Source: Chloroflexota bacterium
GTDB lineage: Bacteria; Chloroflexota; Limnocylindria; Limnocylindrales; CSP1-4
Assembly (NCBI GenBank): GCA_025355255.1
Contig: JANYAA010000038.1
Coordinates: 1 to 6,438, forward strand
Direction: 5' to 3'
DNA: 6,438 nt
Part shown: positions 1-6,438 of the stretch, piece after piece
Numbering within the stretch: the first letter of the stretch is position 1
Layout: the number at the start of each line of letters is the position of its first letter
Made by a program: the position numbers and the translations under genes
The notes under the pieces: generated by a model
Told to the model about the DNA's origin: nothing
The model's input: only the letters and a program-made list of their open reading frames with translations
The model's database searches: none

Positions 1-260
1 TCGATCCGTCGCTGCTGCCGGCCTCCGCTGTCATCGGGCGCGTCCAGATGGTCATCCCGATGATCGGGTTCCTTGTCCAGGTGCTCAGCACCCCGTCGGG
101 TCTGGCGCTGGTCTTCATGCTTGGAGCCCTGCTTCTGGGCCTTGCCTTTGCGGTTGAGCTGGTCGACGAGGAACTGATCGATCTGCAGCAGCGCCAGCTG
201 CCCGTTCGGGCCCACGCCCTGCTCCGCCACAGCGGCACTGAGCCCGGGGCCACGGGGTGA
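1..260 (+). CDS. Signal peptidase I, SipW/archaeal type (C-terminal part, 5' truncated)
   Basis: The gene enters from the left edge in the frame starting at position 3 and ends at TGA 258-260, so about 85 C-terminal residues are visible. They begin DPSLLPASAVIGRVQMVIP, which matches the region after the catalytic domain in S26B-type signal peptidases, where a P-x-S-x-V-x-G-R/K-V segment leads into a C-terminal membrane anchor. A hydrophobic helix follows (about GLALVFMLGALLLGLAFAV) and then a charged tail. The catalytic Ser and its partner residue lie outside the window. In the family, this membrane enzyme removes signal peptides at the outer face of the cytoplasmic membrane. The next gene overlaps the stop codon and encodes a protein with a SipW-type N-terminus, which supports the call. 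The ATG at 48 is internal to the gene and not its start. Family confidence is moderate because only the tail is seen. Confidence 0.62.
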   Translation, partial: DPSLLPASAVIGRVQMVIPMIGFLVQVLSTPSGLALVFMLGALLLGLAFAVELVDEELIDLQQRQLPVRAHALLRHSGTEPGATG

Positions 261-1198
261 GGCTCCGGTCTGCCGGGATCGGCGCCGTGTTCGCGATGGG
301 CCTCGCCCTGCTGGGCGCTGGGCCTGGAGCGCCGTCAACGCTCGCCCTGCTGACCGCTACCGCTGGCAGCAACGCGACGTTGAGCACCGGCGCGCTTGCG
401 GCGCCCACCTCGCTGGCCGCCACGGGTGGTGCGTCTGTGAGCCTGGGCTGGACGGCCTCGGTTTCGAGTGCCGCGAGCGGGTACGCCGTCCTCCGCAGTG
501 CCGTTTCCGGCTCCGGGTATGCGCAGGTTGGGACGGTGACGCCCGTGTCGGCAGCAGCCGGTACCGACAGCCCGGGCGCAGGCACGTGGTTCTACGTGCT
601 CCAGACGTACCTCGGCGGTTGGACGAGCAGCAACTCCAACCAGGCCACCGCCGTTGTGCCTTCCACCTTCCTCACGGCGACGGTGGGTTGCGTTAGCCAG
701 GCGCCCGAGACCACGGGGTCCGGCGACAACAACGGGTACGAGGGCAACGCAGCAAACATGTGCGGTCTGGCCAACGCCCAGACAGCCGTGGATGCCGCCA
801 CGGGCACCAACACCGTGAACAGCTGCGCCAATGCCGGCAAGGATCGGCATCACGCGTGGGGCTACGCCTTCGGCCTGCCTGGCACCGTGTCCGCGGTCAC
901 CGGCATCACGCTGACGGCTGTTCTCGGGATAAACAGCATCGGCGGCACCAACGTCTTCTGCGCCCAGCTCTCGTGGGACGGCGGCACGACATGGACGGCG
1001 GCAAAGTCCGTCACGCTCACTGGTACGGCGCTGGCTGCCTACACGCTGGGCGGCGCCAGCGACACTTGGGGCCACACGTGGACCGCGGCCCAGCTGGGGA
1101 CGTCGCTATTCCGGGTCCGCATGACCGACGTGGCGACGACGACCAACAAGGACTTCCAGCTCGACGCGATGCTGGCCGCTGTCCAGTACATGCCCTGA
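257..1198 (+). CDS. Secreted fibronectin type III protein with SipW-type signal and C-terminal beta-sandwich-like domain
   Basis: 313 residues from a GTG start that overlaps the upstream stop (GTGA, 257-260), which implies translational coupling. The N-terminus (MRLR, then a hydrophobic stretch to about residue 30) is a signal peptide. It is followed by LLTATAGSNATLSTGALAAP, the pattern typical of SipW-dependent substrates such as TasA/camelysin-like proteins (a short TxTxxxxN and TG-L segment right after cleavage, probably behind Ala30). Residues ~49-134 form a fibronectin type III domain, with PTSLAAT, VSLGWTAS, SGYAVLRS and TWFYVLQTY marking its strands. Residues ~135-313 form a second, probably all-beta domain with LSWDGGTTWTAAKS and DTWGHTWTAAQL. 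It carries all four cysteines (145, 169, 190, 235), possibly disulfide-bonded outside the cell. No sortase motif or C-terminal membrane helix is present, so the protein is probably released or surface-assembled. A role in adhesion or matrix is inference. Confidence 0.8.
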   Translation: MRLRSAGIGAVFAMGLALLGAGPGAPSTLALLTATAGSNATLSTGALAAPTSLAATGGASVSLGWTASVSSAASGYAVLRSAVSGSGYAQVGTVTPVSAAAGTDSPGAGTWFYVLQTYLGGWTSSNSNQATAVVPSTFLTATVGCVSQAPETTGSGDNNGYEGNAANMCGLANAQTAVDAATGTNTVNSCANAGKDRHHAWGYAFGLPGTVSAVTGITLTAVLGINSIGGTNVFCAQLSWDGGTTWTAAKSVTLTGTALAAYTLGGASDTWGHTWTAAQLGTSLFRVRMTDVATTTNKDFQLDAMLAAVQYMP

Positions 1199-1258
1199 CG
1201 GGCACCGTGACGCCAGGCCCTGGTAGGACTTCCGAACCTCTGGCGCCGAGCGTGCGGC

Positions 1259-1264
1259 TACACT
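1259..1264 (+). promoter_or_regulatory. Predicted -10 element of a leaderless promoter
   Basis: The hexamer TACACT lies 7 nt before the ATG at 1272, and no Shine-Dalgarno sequence stands before that ATG. This spacing would place the transcript start at or next to the start codon. I see no convincing -35 box. The same layout recurs before two other genes in the window, which raises confidence above that of a lone hexamer. Confidence 0.45.
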
Positions 1265-1271
1265 CGGTCCG

Positions 1272-2111
1272 ATGGCCGACCAGATTGCCGCCAACCTCGC
1301 GCTGATCAACTGGACCGTGCTCGCCGCACTCGCGGTGGGCTCGTTTGCCGTCGCCGTCCTCACCCGGTTCCGGACGAGCGCCACGCGTGGGTATCTGGGC
1401 TTCACAGCCTTCTGCGCGGCCGGGTTTGGCCTGCTGACCTATCTCTCCGACACGGGCATCCCCAACCTCGCCACGGGTTCGCCCGTCACGGCAGACCCGG
1501 CGTTTGACGGCCTTCGCCGCGGGGCGCTCGTGGCATTCACTGTGCTTGCGCTGGTGACCATGATCGCCACTGCCCGTGGCGGCGGACGACGACCCGCGGT
1601 GCTCGCGATGGCTGCCGGGTTGCTTGCCCTGGGCGCAGGCGCGCTCACGTGGGGTCTGCCGGCGGGCGCTGGCGCCGTGGCGCTGCTGCTGCTCCAGCTC
1701 CTGGTCCTGGCGGCCGCCACTGGCGGCGTGTTCGCAGCCATGATCCTCGGCCACTGGTACCTCGTTACGCCCAAGCTGCCCGAAGCGCCGCTTGTCCTGG
1801 TCGCGCGCGGTCTCCTTGGCGTGACTGCGCTGCAGGTTGTGCTCTTCGCGGTGTGGGTGGGTCTGGGCGCGGGGCCGGGCGCGACAGGCGGCCCGTTTGC
1901 GGCGCTCACCGGTCCATGGGCGCTCTTTGTCTGGCTGCGGCTCGTCGTTGGCTTGATCTTTCCGCTGGTCGTCTCGTGGGCGGCGGTGCAAACGGCGCGG
2001 ACGCGGTCGATGGAGTCGGCAACAGGGCTGCTGTACATCAACGTGGGCACGATTGCGGCTGGGACGATCCTGGCGGCCGGTCTGTACTTTGGCGCCGGGC
2101 TGCTGGTCTAG
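1272..2111 (+). CDS. Multi-pass integral membrane protein of unknown function
   Basis: 279 residues with about eight hydrophobic helices: roughly 11-32, 40-58, 84-101, 108-128, 133-160, 177-200, 212-238 and 251-277. I do not recognise the family. A GHWYLVTPKLPEAP motif at residues 160-173, at the end of the fifth helix, looks conserved-like and holds the only histidine (161) and only lysine (168) of the protein. Other notable polar or aromatic spots are W195, W216, W221, R223 and Y255. The ATG at 1272 is chosen because it follows a -10-like TACACT at leaderless spacing and because the protein then begins just before the first helix. It lies 20 nt ahead of the molybdopterin synthase fusion on the same strand, so the two are probably co-transcribed, but nothing in the sequence ties it to molybdenum cofactor chemistry. 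One histidine alone argues against a bis-His heme site within a single chain. Confidence 0.85.
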   Translation: MADQIAANLALINWTVLAALAVGSFAVAVLTRFRTSATRGYLGFTAFCAAGFGLLTYLSDTGIPNLATGSPVTADPAFDGLRRGALVAFTVLALVTMIATARGGGRRPAVLAMAAGLLALGAGALTWGLPAGAGAVALLLLQLLVLAAATGGVFAAMILGHWYLVTPKLPEAPLVLVARGLLGVTALQVVLFAVWVGLGAGPGATGGPFAALTGPWALFVWLRLVVGLIFPLVVSWAAVQTARTRSMESATGLLYINVGTIAAGTILAAGLYFGAGLLV

Positions 2112-2114
2112 ATG

Positions 2115-2120
2115 AGAAGG
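2115..2120 (+). promoter_or_regulatory. Ribosome binding site for the MoaD-MoaE gene
   Basis: AGAAGG lies 11 nt before the ATG at 2132, just after the stop of the membrane protein. It supports 2132 as the start, because the open frame itself continues far upstream inside the previous gene. The spacing is slightly long. Confidence 0.5.
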
Positions 2121-2131
2121 GTGCGTCGCCG

Positions 2132-2929
2132 ATGAGCCTCCTGCCGCCGATCCGTGTGCGGATTCGCCTGTTTGCGATGCAGCGGCAGCTGGCCGGATCG
2201 CGGGAACTCCTGGTGGAGCTGCCGCTGGGCGCAACGGTGGAGGACGCGTGGACTGCGGCCGTGGGCGCGGTCCCGGCGCTTGCCCCGGGTCGCCCGACGC
2301 TCCGGTTCGCCGTGAACGGCGCCTACGCGGATCCCTCCACGCCGCTGGCCCACGACGACGAGGTTGCGGTGATCCCGCCCGTCAGCGGTGGCGCAGGTGA
2401 TGCCGACGAGGCAGACGAGCGGATCCGTGTGCTGGAGATCCGCAGCGAGCCGTTTGACGCCGCGCTGGCGGGCGATCTGGCCGCCCAGCTGGCAACGGTG
2501 TGGGACGGTGCGGTGGTCACGTTTGCCGGCCAGACACGGGTGACGCCCGGCACGCCCGCGCCAGGGCAGGAGGCCGAGGCGGCTCGGCATGCCGGCAGCC
2601 GCGTGGAGGGGCTGGACTACGAGGCGTTTGCGCCCATGGCGCTCGCGGTGTTTGTGCAGATCGCCGACGAGATCGAGGCCCGCTTCGGCGTGCGCCGGTT
2701 GGCCATCGTCCACCGAACCGGTGCGGTTCCCCCGGGCGACACGTCGGTCCTTGTGGTTGCTGCCGCGCCCCACCGGGATGCGGCATTCGACGCCGCGCGC
2801 TACGCCATCGACGAGCTCAAGGCGCGGGCGCCTATCTGGAAGGCCGAGCGCTTTGACGACGGGCGTGTCTGGATGGGCGAGCCCGCCCGGACGACGGCGT
2901 CGCCCGCGGTTGATCCCGTCACCGGCTGA
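2132..2929 (+). CDS. moaE: Fused molybdopterin synthase: MoaD (small) + MoaE (large) subunits
   Basis: 265 residues. Residues ~7-87 are a MoaD ubiquitin-like fold (RIRLFAMQRQLAG, FAVNGAYADP, DDEVAVIPPVSGG) ending in Gly86-Gly87. In free MoaD this Gly-Gly is the C-terminus that carries the thiocarboxylate. Residues ~97-253 are MoaE: GAVVTFAGQTR with Arg136, LDYEAFAPMA, LAIVHRTGAVPPGDTSVLVV, HRDAAF, and IDELKARAPIWKAE with Lys230 and Lys237, the lysines matching the active-site pair of E. coli MoaE. The enzyme converts precursor Z (cPMP) to molybdopterin in the cytosol. A similar natural fusion, MoaX of Mycobacterium tuberculosis, is known to be cleaved behind the Gly-Gly. Between Arg136 and the LDYEAF strand the loop is longer than in the usual MoaE, being rich in Pro, Ala and Glu. 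The start is set by AGAAGG upstream. No other cofactor gene is in the window. Confidence 0.94.
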   Translation: MSLLPPIRVRIRLFAMQRQLAGSRELLVELPLGATVEDAWTAAVGAVPALAPGRPTLRFAVNGAYADPSTPLAHDDEVAVIPPVSGGAGDADEADERIRVLEIRSEPFDAALAGDLAAQLATVWDGAVVTFAGQTRVTPGTPAPGQEAEAARHAGSRVEGLDYEAFAPMALAVFVQIADEIEARFGVRRLAIVHRTGAVPPGDTSVLVVAAAPHRDAAFDAARYAIDELKARAPIWKAERFDDGRVWMGEPARTTASPAVDPVTG

Positions 2930-2941
2930 GCCGCCACCCGC

Positions 2942-2947
2942 CATACT
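2942..2947 (+). promoter_or_regulatory. Predicted -10 element of a leaderless promoter
   Basis: CATACT (one base off TATACT) ends 6 nt before the ATG at 2954 within a 24-nt gap. The gap has no Shine-Dalgarno sequence. The arrangement would start the transcript on the A of the ATG. No clear -35 box is visible. Confidence 0.42.
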
Positions 2948-2953
2948 TGCTCA

Positions 2954-4456
2954 ATGGACCAAGGACGCAGCGCTGGGGCGGCAACGGCGCTGCGAGCACG
3001 CGCCGCCGCACTGGCGCTGGCATGGTCGGACGCCGCCGCGGCCACCACCACCCTGGGGCGAGAGCGGGCCATCCTGCGCCTGCTCGGCGTCAGGGGCCAG
3101 GCGCCGTCGGGTCGCCCCCTGGTCCTTGAGGTTGCGGATCGCTATTTCAACGCCGATCCGGACCGGCTTGCCCGCGGCATCGGGCTGCCGTTTGCCGCAC
3201 GGCTTGCTGCGGATGGCGGTGATCCGATCGCCCTCGCACGTGCGGTGGCGGACGGCAGCGTGGATCTCGCCTCCGTAGCGGCCTCGCTTGACGACCCGGC
3301 CGTGCGCGACGCCGCCTTGCGGACTGTAGCGGAACGAACCGCCGCGACCCTCGAGCGGGTGGACGCGAATCGGACGGCGCGTAGCGAGCTCCGCAGGCTG
3401 CTTGGCGAGCCGCCCCGGCCGCTGGTGGGGGCGACCATCGCGTCTGCAACCCTGCCGGAAGCGGCGATCGCGGCCAGATCGGCCACCGATGGCAGCGCGG
3501 ACCTCCTTGTGCTCGGCGGGGCTGCAGACGTCGCGGACCCGGAGGCTGGGACCACCGTTGTGGCCGCCAGATCGGTGCCGGGCTTGGTGGGGCTCCGAAC
3601 CCAGCTCGACGAAGCCGGGGCTATGCGGGGCCGCTACGTCCGTCTGGGCGTCGCGATCGATGCACTCGCCGCCGACCAGGCGGTTGCGGCAGGGCTGGAG
3701 CGTGCCGATCTTGCGCTGGCCGACCCGATGGCGGCGATTGCGGCGGGGGTCGCGTCCCCTGGTCACGCGATCGCAGACCACCTCTTCGCCTGCCGTATGC
3801 TCGCCCGCGCCGGTGTGGAGATGCTGGTTCCGGCAGGTCCCCTTGTGGTGGCGCCCGATCTCCAGAGCGGCGTGGCCTCCTCGCCGGCAACCCGGTCTGG
3901 CCGAGCCCTGGCGATGCAGCTGCTCGCCGTCGCGCTCGCCGAGGTCGCCGGGATTGAGCGCCGCCACATCGCAGTGGTCGGGCTGCCAGCATGGCTGGCC
4001 GAGGAGGCGGGTGGCATCGGCCACGCGGTTGCCGAGCTTGCTGCGCGGCGCGTCCTGTTTGCAGGTCACGGCTTTGCGTTGGTGGAGCCGGATGGGACGC
4101 CCGAACAGGCGGCCGTCTGGCGGGGACTTGCCACGCTGCTGCTGGCAGACGGCGACTTCGACGTCGTGCTGGTGCGGCAGGACCGGCGGTCGGACAGGCT
4201 TGGGACGATACGTGGCGCCATCGCCGTTGCGGCCGAGGCTCGGCAGTCGTGGGAGCCCGGCGGCCTTGCCGGGGCGACGGCGTCCTATCGCGACGCCATG
4301 CTCGATGCTGCCGCGCGCGAGTTGGACGCGCTTGAGGCGGGTGGCTGGGCGACGATCATCGGATATTCGCCGGAGGCTGCCGCAGACGAGCCCCGCTCGG
4401 GTGTCGCCACCCGCACGGACGGGTTTGACCCGCTTGGCGAGGGCTCCCGGCGCTAG
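2954..4456 (+). CDS. Lysine 5,6-aminomutase alpha-subunit-like (KamD-like) protein, orphan and divergent
   Basis: 500 residues, close to the length of KamD, the TIM-barrel alpha subunit of the B12- and PLP-dependent lysine 5,6-aminomutase. The N-terminus matches best: residues 13-48 follow KamD's RAKAKAIAI...VERAVCRLLGIDG pattern as RARAAALAL...RERAILRLLGVRG. Later matches are GRYVRLG (226-232), the Leu-x-Asp segment at 254-257, the stretch at 322-346 before VVGLPAW, and the C-terminal helices with EPGGL (434-438). By alignment from memory, residues that bind PLP and substrate in the Clostridium enzyme (Arg184, Ser189, Tyr263, Arg268 of alpha) fall on small residues here: the 185-200 region reads LVLGGAADVADPEAGT, and 255-266 reads LADPMAAIAAGV. 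No KamE-like beta subunit (B12-binding, with the PLP lysine) lies next to it. It is therefore probably not an active lysine aminomutase by itself. The gene is intact, with no frameshift, so it appears to be maintained. Its true function is unknown. Confidence 0.7.
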   Translation: MDQGRSAGAATALRARAAALALAWSDAAAATTTLGRERAILRLLGVRGQAPSGRPLVLEVADRYFNADPDRLARGIGLPFAARLAADGGDPIALARAVADGSVDLASVAASLDDPAVRDAALRTVAERTAATLERVDANRTARSELRRLLGEPPRPLVGATIASATLPEAAIAARSATDGSADLLVLGGAADVADPEAGTTVVAARSVPGLVGLRTQLDEAGAMRGRYVRLGVAIDALAADQAVAAGLERADLALADPMAAIAAGVASPGHAIADHLFACRMLARAGVEMLVPAGPLVVAPDLQSGVASSPATRSGRALAMQLLAVALAEVAGIERRHIAVVGLPAWLAEEAGGIGHAVAELAARRVLFAGHGFALVEPDGTPEQAAVWRGLATLLLADGDFDVVLVRQDRRSDRLGTIRGAIAVAAEARQSWEPGGLAGATASYRDAMLDAAARELDALEAGGWATIIGYSPEAAADEPRSGVATRTDGFDPLGEGSRR

Positions 4457-4905
4457 AGGCGCGTCAACCCCTCCGGCTCGGCATCGTCGACCACCAGGCC
4501 GCACGTGGGGCAATGCCACCGCACTTCAAGCGGGGTCCCGCACGCGGTGTGGCGGAGCGGGTCACCGCCCGCGATTGCTCCGCTGCCTTGCCGAGCGCCC
4601 CAGTCCGCGAGGAGCCGCAGGGCGCCGGCCAGCTCCCGACCGTCGGATGTGAGGGCGTAGGCAAGGCGGAGCGGCCGCTGCGAGTACGGCGTGCCGGCCA
4701 AGAGCCCTGCCCGCTCCAGACGCCGGAGCCGGTCGGCCAGGATGTTCGGAGCGATGCCCGCCACGGCAGACGCCAGCTCGCCGTAGCGCAGCGGTCCGCC
4801 CAAGAGCGCCTCGACAAGCTGCAGGCTCCAGCGGTCGCCAACGCGGTCCAGGGCGGCGCCGAGCGCTGTGACGGTGGAGGCCTGGTCGGGATCGGTGGTG
4901 GCCAT
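4453..4905 (-). CDS. HxlR-family winged-helix transcriptional regulator with C-terminal zinc-ribbon-like tail
   Basis: 150 residues from ATG 4905-4903. The HxlR winged-helix fold covers residues ~12-105: LDRVGDRWSLQLVEALL, the LRYGELAS segment, the recognition helix around IAPNILADRLRRLERAGLL, and the wing SQRPLRLAYALTSDGREL. Such proteins bind DNA as dimers and often respond to reactive or electrophilic compounds. The tail (115-137) holds His119, Cys122, Cys132 and Cys135 in the pattern H-x2-C-x9-C-x2-C, a possible metal site also found in other long HxlR proteins. An in-frame ATG 34 codons upstream exists, but that stretch would translate the control region and is not conserved-like. The gene is divergent from the HtrA-like protease and may control it, itself, or both. 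Its stop overlaps that of the convergent gene in CTAG. Confidence 0.93.
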   Translation of the reverse strand: MATTDPDQASTVTALGAALDRVGDRWSLQLVEALLGGPLRYGELASAVAGIAPNILADRLRRLERAGLLAGTPYSQRPLRLAYALTSDGRELAGALRLLADWGARQGSGAIAGGDPLRHTACGTPLEVRWHCPTCGLVVDDAEPEGLTRL

Positions 4906-4911
4906 GGCGCA

Positions 4912-4917
4912 ATGGTA
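4912..4917 (-). promoter_or_regulatory. Predicted -10 element of the HxlR gene, leaderless
   Basis: On the minus strand TACCAT ends 6 nt before the ATG at 4905, and there is no Shine-Dalgarno sequence. The spacing agrees with the candidates at 1259 and 2942. This choice of start also favours 4905 over the longer frame. Confidence 0.45.
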
Positions 4918-4926
4918 GGCGAGCCG

Positions 4927-4968
4927 CTTGCATGTGTGCGTCATCACTAGTAGATTGCACATTGCAAG
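4927..4968. promoter_or_regulatory. Inverted repeats in the divergent control region (candidate operator)
   Basis: CTTGCATGTG (4927-4936) and CACATTGCAAG (4958-4968) are reverse complements apart from one extra A, and are separated by 21 nt. Within the right arm sits a compact palindrome, TTGCA-CAT-TGCAA (4955-4967). ACTAGT (4946-4951) lies in between. The stretch is AT-richer than the surrounding DNA. It lies upstream of both the HxlR and the protease genes, where an autoregulated dimeric regulator would bind. Binding is inference. Confidence 0.5.
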
Positions 4969-4974
4969 TAACAA

Positions 4975-4988
4975 GTTGGTCTGCCAAC
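4975..4988. repeat. Short inverted repeat GTTGG-TCTG-CCAAC
   Basis: A perfect 5-bp inverted repeat with a 4-nt spacer, between the candidate operator and the protease start 36 nt downstream. It could be a second operator half or a small hairpin in the protease leader. It is short enough to arise by chance. Confidence 0.35.
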
Positions 4989-5024
4989 GCGGATCACCCA
5001 ACAGCAACGAGGCTCCTACTCCAG

Positions 5025-6438
<1,414 letters not shown>

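Noticed and set aside
335..1075. Antisense open frame of 246 codons
   Set aside because: It is opposite the FN3 protein, whose frame has a signal peptide and a recognisable domain.
1213..1223. CCAG-GCC-CTGG hairpin after the FN3 gene
   Set aside because: Only a 4-bp stem and no T run, too weak to call a terminator.
1017..2234. Antisense open frame of 405 codons
   Set aside because: It spans the end of three plus-strand genes and encodes low-complexity Arg/Gln/His-rich sequence; the plus-strand frames have clear domains or membrane helices.
2951..4519. Antisense open frame of 522 codons
   Set aside because: It lies opposite the aminomutase-like gene and its product is rich in Arg, Gly and Pro without any fold-like pattern, as expected from the reverse strand of GC-rich coding DNA.
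3402..4652. Plus-strand open frame of 416 codons
   Set aside because: It is a shifted frame of the aminomutase-like gene running into the HxlR gene, with Arg/Pro/Ser-rich product.
4906..5007. 34-residue N-terminal extension of the HxlR regulator
   Set aside because: It also covers the control region; the start at 4905 has a well-placed -10 element and gives the usual HxlR N-terminus.
4932..5024. 31-residue N-terminal extension of the protease
   Set aside because: It would translate the palindromic control region, has no signal peptide or membrane character, and family similarity starts only after 5025.

Overview
The window is GC-rich and densely coding. It holds eight protein genes, two of them cut by the window edges, and no RNA gene, CRISPR array or insertion sequence that I can see. 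The very high GC content, the apparent leaderless starts and the gene types fit a high-GC Chloroflexota (Limnocylindria/Ellin6529-like) or an actinobacterium. I lean towards Chloroflexota, but this is an impression and not a proven placement.

Left part (1-2929, plus strand): the 3' end of a membrane-bound signal peptidase I of the SipW/archaeal type overlaps the start of a secreted fibronectin-III protein whose N-terminus looks like a SipW-type substrate. This is probably a peptidase-substrate pair. Next come an unrecognised multi-pass membrane protein and, 20 nt later, a fused molybdopterin synthase (MoaD-MoaE) with an internal Gly-Gly that must be freed by cleavage to work.

Middle (2954-4905): a 500-residue protein built like the alpha (TIM-barrel) subunit of lysine 5,6-aminomutase, but with no beta subunit beside it and apparently without the PLP- and substrate-binding residues. 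It converges on an HxlR-family regulator; the two stop codons overlap in one CTAG.

Right part (4906-6438): the HxlR gene is divergent from a trypsin-like serine protease with a PDZ domain (HtrA type) that lacks any export signal. The 119-nt divergent region is AT-richer than its surroundings and holds several inverted repeats. After a GC hairpin and a 184-nt gap with repeats, the N-terminal third or so of a tyrosine phenol-lyase/tryptophanase begins behind a strong Shine-Dalgarno sequence and runs off the window.

Three genes (membrane protein, aminomutase-like protein, HxlR) show a -10-like hexamer 6-7 nt before the ATG and no Shine-Dalgarno, which suggests leaderless transcripts. The most unusual element is the orphan, residue-depleted aminomutase alpha-like protein. 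The MoaD-MoaE fusion and the cytosolic HtrA-like protease are also notable.
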